Source: Schistosoma mansoni
Taxonomy: Eukaryota > Platyhelminthes > Trematoda > Strigeidida > Schistosomatidae
Reading direction: 5' to 3'
Length of the DNA stretch: 64,000 bases
NCBI RefSeq assembly: GCF_000237925.1
Contig: NC_031495.1
Location: 10,331,852 to 10,395,851, forward strand
The notes beneath the pieces are model-generated. The model searched no databases, had not been told where the DNA came from, and saw nothing but the letters and a program-made list of their open reading frames with translations. Made by a program: the position numbers and the translations under genes. Shown here piece by piece: positions 57,367-64,000 of the stretch; within the stretch, counting starts at the first letter, position 1, and every line of letters starts with the position of its first letter.

Positions 57367-57881
57367 TGTTATAACTTGTAGCCTTGTGCCCCTATCAACA
57401 TATGACGTAATGATACAGCCAATTAGAGAATAGTGAGTTATCGACTGAACCAATGACGCATAAAACTCGTACGAACAGTATGGAGTCTTTGTTGGTCCTG
57501 CTTCATGCCTAGCTCTGGCTGTTAAGTCAAGAACATCACTCTCAGCCTCTGCAATGTGAATCATGTATTTCAAACATACTTGGTTTATATACAAACCAAA
57601 CAGACCACTTTGCACCACAAAATAAAAAAACAACATTTGTACAAAATCTAGCCAAAAGTGTCTGTGAATGTGGGAGAGTGTAATCAATAGACTAAGCACA
57701 ACTGAAGAACGGCAAATTGCATAGTAATAAACTGTGAGCCAAAACAAAGCTTATAATAGGAGGAACGTGAATTTACATAGTTTAGTTACTTAACAATTAT
57801 ACAATAGGAAATATACATATTACATTGGTCCATAAATAGTCCTCAAAAGTTACCATCCATAATTCTCGCCGGGATCTGACA
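57367..57881 (-). mobile_element. Solo LTR, second copy
   Basis: About 515 bp related along its whole length to the insertion at 12062-12557. On the minus strand it starts TGTCAGATCCCG and ends TTATAACA, the TG...CA ends expected of an LTR, and has a TATATAAAC stretch. No clear target duplication is visible and no internal region is attached. Confidence 0.68.
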
Positions 57882-58504
57882 GAATTATTGAACTTATGGT
57901 TTTCACATTTTACTAAAGAACTCTGCAATTTTGCACTAAAATTCAGTTGATTATCTTAACATATATATTCTCGTCCACAATAGTACTACAATTATCCATA
58001 GGTAGGAAACGCCAAAACGTTTATTCAGCTGCAGAATATAAAGCAACGAAAAAAATTTAAGTGGTTCATCAATAATAGTGTTTTACAAATCATCCATCGG
58101 ATGCAAATGCATACGTACCAGAAAATCAAGGGGCGCACAACCCAGCTGATCTCTTCGTGTTATCCAATAACGCTGTCATTTCAGCACTTCAAGGCTGTGT
58201 AAAATAAAGTGAGGTAGTTTTAAATATAGTATGGCTTCTTACTCATCCTTCAATTCGCTTCACACGTCTTTCTCGTTCAATAGACACTTGCAGATTCATC
58301 TCCTCCTCTTTCGGGACGACTGGAACAGATGAAAACCGAAGACAAACACATTGAATCGAAATTTACTGCACATTTACTGTTGTTATGTGCCACATGGTTT
58401 ATAAGAGTAGAGACCAACGAACAGACACTACTGGACATAGCAAACTTTAAGGAGGAAGTTTAACAGAAGTTATCACTACTACAATAGGGGGTGGTGAGTT
58501 GTTG
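57882..58504. other. Nothing recognised
   Basis: AT-rich intergenic sequence. Confidence 0.45.
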
Positions 58505-58745
58505 AGATAAATGAATTCCCAAAATAAATAGTTCTGTAAGTTCTCGACATTGTTGCTGACTCCATTAGCTTTACTGGATACTTCCTAGATGAAGTCGCTT
58601 GGTTATGCATCCGCATCAAAACACCACTATCTCTGTTAAACTTCACATGTCTTGAAACATCTAGTTAGCTTATTTAACATACTTCTCAACTTATCGACTA
58701 TCATCCAAATATATCTTCAAACTCCGTAATTCCCGACATCTGACG
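58505..58745 (-). repeat. R1 interspersed repeat, strongly diverged copy
   Basis: On the minus strand the R1 order is retained in worn form (equivalents of 'gatgcataacc', 'gtcagcaacaatgtcgag', 'actatttattttggga'). Confidence 0.6.
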
Positions 58746-59066
58746 TGACTATGTTTGGCAACTCCGATTAAAACAGTGTTACCGTCAAGAACGTTCCCGA
58801 CTGTTGAAAATTAGCGACATTTCTGTTTCCTTCAAGATGGATAAGTTTTTTCATTGAAGTTTCTTTACGAAATGCTGGACCTCATAAAACTGGCCTTCTC
58901 ACATTTGCTGCTGTCATTGATAGACATAAGAATATATGTTATCGTTTCTTTGCTTTGACGAACACTTTGATTAACAGAAAGTCATAAGATGTCCGCGCTA
59001 CCAGCGCGTTTAGCGCTTATTTGGACGGCATCACTGAAATTCTATGAAATCATTTTCTGAAAGGTT

Positions 59067-59392
59067 GAAGATACGACCGGTATTGTAGTTTTACAACTAT
59101 TAACCAGTAACACCTTCTTTATTCGAATCGTCCCCCAATCGGTTAAAATCATAAGTCAGATGCGAAGAGATCGGAAAGATATATTTGATGCGTTATCAAT
59201 ATATCGAGAAGCGTTTGCTCTAACCTGGCTAGTGAACGTAGGAGCTGTGTCCCACACTGAGTCGTAACGTGATCTGGTACGGATGCATGACCGAAAGCCT
59301 TCAGTTAAACAAGTCCACTTAAACAATGTGGTCAGCATCCAATGTCGAACACTTAGAAAGCTATTGATTTTGGGGAATTATTTACAGCTACA
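59067..59392 (+). repeat. R1 interspersed repeat, copy 3
   Basis: 326 bp, close to copies 1 and 2 with the same ends. Intergenic, about 0.7 kb upstream of the Ran gene. Confidence 0.85.
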
Positions 59393-60136
59393 GGGTCATT
59401 ACACAAATTTCGAGTTTACTGACAGAACACTGTTTACGAAATCGTAATCGAAATTCCAAACGTATGTCTCCTCACTAGAAAAAGAATTTAGAAAAAAACA
59501 TGATGGAAATATTTCTTACAAAACTAGGATCAACTGCAGTACATAAATACAATGATATATTGTTGGGAGGTCAGCGACGTCGATGATCTGTGTCGATGAT
59601 TGACGGCCTTCTCGAGTTAGACTGGAATAGTGTGGCGTACAGGCTAACTTCCAAATAAGATCTCATGGTTAGTAGTGAACATGGATTACCCTTTCGTAGT
59701 ACTGAAGTACTATGAATACTTTTGTGACCGTACACCACAAACGACGTTACTATATAAATATATTTGTAAGTGTAGGTATAAATTAGAGGGTTCGACTAAC
59801 ATTGTATGAGGTAACTCACTGCGTACAATTACCTGATACGTGTAAGTCGTACTTGATGTTGATGAGGATCGATGGGCTGTTCAATATTCAGTGACCAGAC
59901 TGTCGAATTGTTTGGCCTTGGCCCAGTAAAATTCCACTGGCCCTACAGGCAGAACTAACACTCGAAAAAGAAAGTATTTGACTTTTCATCGCACTAAAAT
60001 TATTCTTCATCACTTCCGTCACAAATAATTTTTGAATAATATACTCATTTTGTTCGAGTTTGTTTTAGTGGGTCGCATATATTGTTAAAGTGCTGGTCTT
60101 AAACTCGGACTTAGCCTATCTTCATTCGCTGTAGGC
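59393..60136. other. Ran upstream region
   Basis: No repeat recognised. A pyrimidine-rich tract ends in AG at 60133-60134, two bases before the Ran start codon. Confidence 0.45.
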
Positions 60137-60887
60137 ATGGCAGACCAACCACCAGTGGCAGCTTTCAAACTAGTTCTTGTTGGAGATGGTGGTACAGGAA
60201 AGACAACATTCGTGAAACGACATATTACTGGAGAGTTTGAAAAGAAATATGTCGGTAGGTTATCGATATATATGTATTAGGTTCAATTTAGCCACATTGG
60301 GTGTTGAAGTTCACCCTCTTGATTTCCACACAACACGTGGTAAAATGCGCTTCAATGTGTGGGATACAGCAGGCCAAGAAAAGTTTGGCGGTTTAAGGGA
60401 TGGTTATTACATTCAGGGACGGTGTGCAATAATTATGTTCGATGTGACAAGTCGTGTCACGTACAAAAACGTGCCTAATTGGCATAGGGATTTGGTTCGC
60501 GTCTGCGAAAATATACCGATTGTTTTGTGTGGAAACAAAGTTGACATACAAGATAGGAAAGTGAAGGCAAAGTCAATAACTTTTCACAGGAAAAAAAACC
60601 TACAAGTAAGTGAGTTTCACGCGCAATATCTTTTAGTATTATGACATATCCGCTAAGTCCAACTACAATTTCGAAAAGCCATTCCTCTGGCTATTTCGTA
60701 AACTCGTCGGTGACCCAAACCTCGAGTTCGTAGAAATGCCTGCAATGCAGCCTCCAGAAATCCAAATCGACCCCTACTTGGTTCGGCAATATGAGCAAGA
60801 AATTCAGGTAAATATTCTGTCGTCTTATGATTTTCTTAGATGGCTGCCGAGGCTCCTCTTCCGGATGAAGGTGACGAGGACCTGTGA
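60137..60887 (+). CDS. RAN: Ran GTPase, four exons with micro-introns
   Basis: Exons 60137-60254, 60292-60605, 60637-60807 and 60840-60887 (118, 314, 171 and 48 nt) are joined by introns of 37, 31 and 32 bp, all GT/AG, and give 216 residues, the same as vertebrate Ran. Ran drives nuclear import and export through the GTP/GDP gradient and guides spindle assembly. Visible: P-loop [10 protein letters not shown] (about 16-25), switch [13 protein letters not shown], switch [13 protein letters not shown] with the catalytic Gln near 68, NKVD and ISAKS for guanine binding, the basic patch HRKKNLQ, and the acidic C-terminal tail DEGDEDL. All key residues are present. The C-terminal region before the tail ([20 protein letters not shown]) is more diverged. 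The gene is compact, unlike mLST8 and dUTPase. Confidence 0.97.
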
Positions 60888-60947
60888 TTTTATGTGAAGT
60901 CAAATGTGGGCTGAAAACCAGATTTTCAAATAATTATATTCAAATGT

Positions 60948-60953
60948 AATAAA
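60948..60953 (+). terminator. Ran poly(A) signal
   Basis: AATAAA 61 nt after the Ran stop codon. Confidence 0.75.
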
Positions 60954-63900
60954 TTTGTTCTAATGCGTATTTCACTGGTCGATTATTTTGATGGTTAATA
61001 GTTTCTATGTTCTTAAACTCGGTTGTTTTTACTGTGTGGCCTCATATCACGTTGATTGTGTAGTGCGTATATTTCGATAATTTAAACTGATATGAATTTC
61101 CATTGCAAGCTGCGTATGAAACTGGTTTATTGTCGTTATTATAAAGCCCTCGATCCTGTTCTGAGCATTCTCCTGCAACGCTACAACCCCAACAGAGTTG
61201 TCTCATGCTAATGCTATTTCTTGAAACGTACTGCAATATGGTTGTCAAAATAATGGCTGTATTAATTTGTTTGCTATCGTTCACAATTACTTGGATCACT
61301 TGCTCATCAGTGAAGCAAAGTAAATTTGTAGACTTGATTGACTTCTGTAGCGGCAAAATATCTTATCAGTAGTCGATGTACATGTTAGTGAGGTTGTCCA
61401 TAACACACTCTTGTGATTTGAGGCGCTTTGCCTATCCGGGCGTCGTAGATCCTTGTCATTAGTAATGTACTTGTACAAATAGCTTCCAGTCGTAGACGAT
61501 AACAACCATCGAATAGTCATAATTTGGGATCACCGGTTCTTTTCTTTTGAGACCTATATGTAATCACAGCTCATGTAACTCTGCTATGACACTTAGTGTG
61601 ATTGTGAAGGGGTGTATACGTTACCAATCAGAAGCTCAGACAGGACGAGCTTACCGTTAGCAAACGGGATGTTTAGAACGCTAAATTTAGTGCTATGTAG
61701 CAGTGTGATATTAGGACTTAATGTGTCACATAAATAAACAAGTAGTTTGTTTCATCTTTCATCCCTATTGCTATTACGGTCAACCTAGTAGATGAAAAGA
61801 AGAGTGTGTTCGAAAACTGTTTGCAGCCACACTTGTGCTTTGCGAAATGTGTGAAGCCACGTTGTACTCCGTAAAAAGCATTTTTATAGGACATTCTTGT
61901 TTGGAAACAGAAATCAACATCACACAAACGACAGGTTCTTTGATGCAAGAATACTGAGGATAAGTACAATTTTGTTCGACTTTATTTCTTCGTACACCCG
62001 TAAAGAAAGTCACAGTGATACTTGCAGAGTGCAAAAAATAAAAAAAGGATTAAGATTGTCTTGCATGAGAAATTTCTCCAGATATTTTGGGGCTACGTAG
62101 TTCTGTTAGCAAGTGCCGATTTTATCTAGTTGTTAGAAGCTGTTGGGATCTCGCGATCACAGACTATCGACTGTCACATTGTGATCTTGTTGTCACAAGA
62201 AATTTGGCTGAAAGGCGGTTACTTTCAGATTATCCAGCTTTTAACCCGTCTAAGGCAAATCTAACCTTCCCATTTTTGTTGGTAGTATGATATATTGATA
62301 CGCGCTCAAACACCTCACTCGGCCGTTCACCAACCTCTGTGTGTGTCATGATTCACGACGTACATAGACAAGTGCAGCATCATGAAATGTGGGGTTGATA
62401 ACGACATCTGTTGACTTTAGGTAGGTGTAAGCCTATTAAGTGCAAGTTGTTTGTTATTCAGTTCACTTAAGTAGTGGAATCCGTGAAGTTTTCTTCGACA
62501 ACTTTAGACTTATATATATGTATATGTGAGTTTGTGTCTACGTGATCGGTACATACACCTAACAAGGTGCTTTTCCACTTCACAAGTTATAGTTAGTCTT
62601 GTGTGGGTCCTCTATAATAGCCAAATGGTGTCTTGAGACGTTATCACACATGACTCAGAATAAAAGCCCTGCAGTAACTGTCTTCGTGCAAGGGAGGAAT
62701 TCCTTGAAAGAATACCTTCCGGTTGTATTTTCCATAACCGGACTGCTTCCCCCATCATTATTATTCCTTTTTCCACTTTCACGCAATAATTCCCATTTAT
62801 TTCTGTTTTCATCTAATTGCATTCCCTTCTCTATCTCTGAATGAACTCATTTTTGTGTGACAAGTACATTTTCGTGGCCCTTAATGCCAATTTTCGTTTA
62901 AATAAAGAAAATCCAGATATTTGCCTTCAAAAGTAGGCACTTGAGACTGAACAGACGTAGATAATTGCACTAAATTCTACTTCATGATATTTATCTAACC
63001 GAACAAAAACATTTATTCACACCTAATAAGAGACTATAAATATGGATGGCTTGCACCACCCTTCTTTATAAGCGTTATGTCTGAAATGATAGAGCACGAA
63101 AGCGTTAGGACGATTTAGTGAACAAATCTAACGATAAACGAAATAAATCGTGGTGAAGCAAATCAGAGGACGACTCATAAGTCGTCATAGGTTCAAGGGT
63201 GCTCGCCAAGTTAGTCGATAACATTTTTTGCGTGTGGAGACTTACTGCGCTTGTTATTAATTATAATATCTCCTGCTGCCAGTCGGTAGACCGGCTTAAT
63301 TGGAAAATGATTAGCTTAAACTTTGTTCCGTGTTACGGGCATTGTGAACGTCTACTGGAATTGTGTCAAGTTGACGTAGGCCACTGAATGACGGTTTGTA
63401 ATTCAGACTATTCTTCGTATCTAACAGACATCAATGTAAGAGCGCTTATTTCTTAAAAATTCACTTTTCGTTAATTTCTAATCTAAGATTAGAGGGTTGT
63501 TGGGAACTATTGAAGTGATTCTCAGTAACTCCGGTCTTATTATATGGTCTGGAACATAACTCATGCCATGGTCTTTTGTTGTTTTGAAGTTACTACAGTT
63601 TGGTGTCGCACCAAACGTCTAGGACTATTATCAATACAGATAATAATGCGGCCGCTTACATCCTCGAGACCTAGCTTAGCATTGTGAGGATAGGAAATGA
63701 ATTTTACTGCGAGCTCACTTCCATTGTTGTGCTGGATTTCAAGTAGTATAACAGAGTTAGGATGGTATTATTACCAGGTCAGATGTCATTTCAGAATCAG
63801 CTATGCTTATCTGATCTCCAGACTTGAATAAGTATAATGCTCAGATCCTAGTAGCTTGTTGCCGTTCGGTTTTCAGATGGTGTTCTATCCAATGGAACTT

Positions 63901-64000
63901 GACATCTCTTAGAATCGGACTTTACCTGATTACGTCTGAGGAATTTGAAAATTTATATTCTTCTACAGGTGTACTGAACTTAGGAACTTATTTCAGGATA
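60954..64000. other. Downstream of Ran, nothing recognised
   Basis: AT-rich sequence with scattered short frames on both strands (the longest 104 residues on the minus strand at 61042-61356, rich in Asn and Ser with no motif). No member of the repeat families defined above was noticed. Confidence 0.4.

Noticed and set aside
1-64000. CRISPR array, bacterial operon or defence system
   Set aside because: The sequence is eukaryotic with spliceosomal introns; repeats are dispersed transposons and microsatellites without regular spacers.

Overview
The window is eukaryotic and looks like a schistosome (trematode flatworm) genome; I cannot fix the species from sequence alone. Two things point there. 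It is saturated with families known from blood flukes: SR2-type RTE elements with a TGAC-repeat tail, a second RTE family, CR1-like elements, and Ty3/gypsy elements of the CsRn1 clade. The host genes also mix 31-38 bp micro-introns with kilobase introns full of transposons. One 200-base run of N (24556-24755) marks a scaffold gap.

Five conserved host genes are recognisable. They are the last exon of RNA polymerase subunit RPB6 (512-825, +); a complete four-exon mLST8/GbetaL WD-repeat gene (7850-14493, -); a complete three-exon dUTPase (31721-38349, +); a complete two-exon FKBP12 (43252-43616, -); and a complete four-exon Ran GTPase (60137-60887, +). For the four complete genes the exons join in frame at GT/AG sites and give products of 317, 154, 108 and 216 residues. 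The genes have unrelated housekeeping roles and do not form a pathway. Two further exon candidates (51910-52113 and 54004-54617) have good splice sites but no family I recognise.

Layout: 1-2.1 kb, RPB6 end among repeat fragments; 2.1-7.1 kb, a full-length SR2 element nested inside an older SR2 copy; 7.8-14.5 kb, mLST8 with SR2 pieces, a ~515-bp repeat (R2) and a solo LTR in its introns; 15.3-16.9 kb, nothing recognised; 16.9-18.7 kb, a CR1-like element abutting a ~325-bp repeat (R1); 19.2-25.3 kb, a decayed minus-strand CsRn1-type gypsy element invaded by a plus-strand gypsy element that runs into the gap; 25.5-29.5 kb, R1, a second RTE family and a second CR1-like element; 31.7-38.4 kb, dUTPase with R2 copies and a deleted SR2 copy in its introns; 38.4-60 kb, gene-poor sequence with FKBP12 and worn repeats; 60.1-60.9 kb, Ran; 61-64 kb, nothing recognised.

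No new defence system, operon or RNA system is visible. The points most worth following are the transposon biology (shared lesions in separate SR2 copies, a duplicated zinc-knuckle/protease block, a redundant block around the gap), the uncharacterised R1 and R2 families, the extreme intron-size contrast and the two unassigned exon sets.
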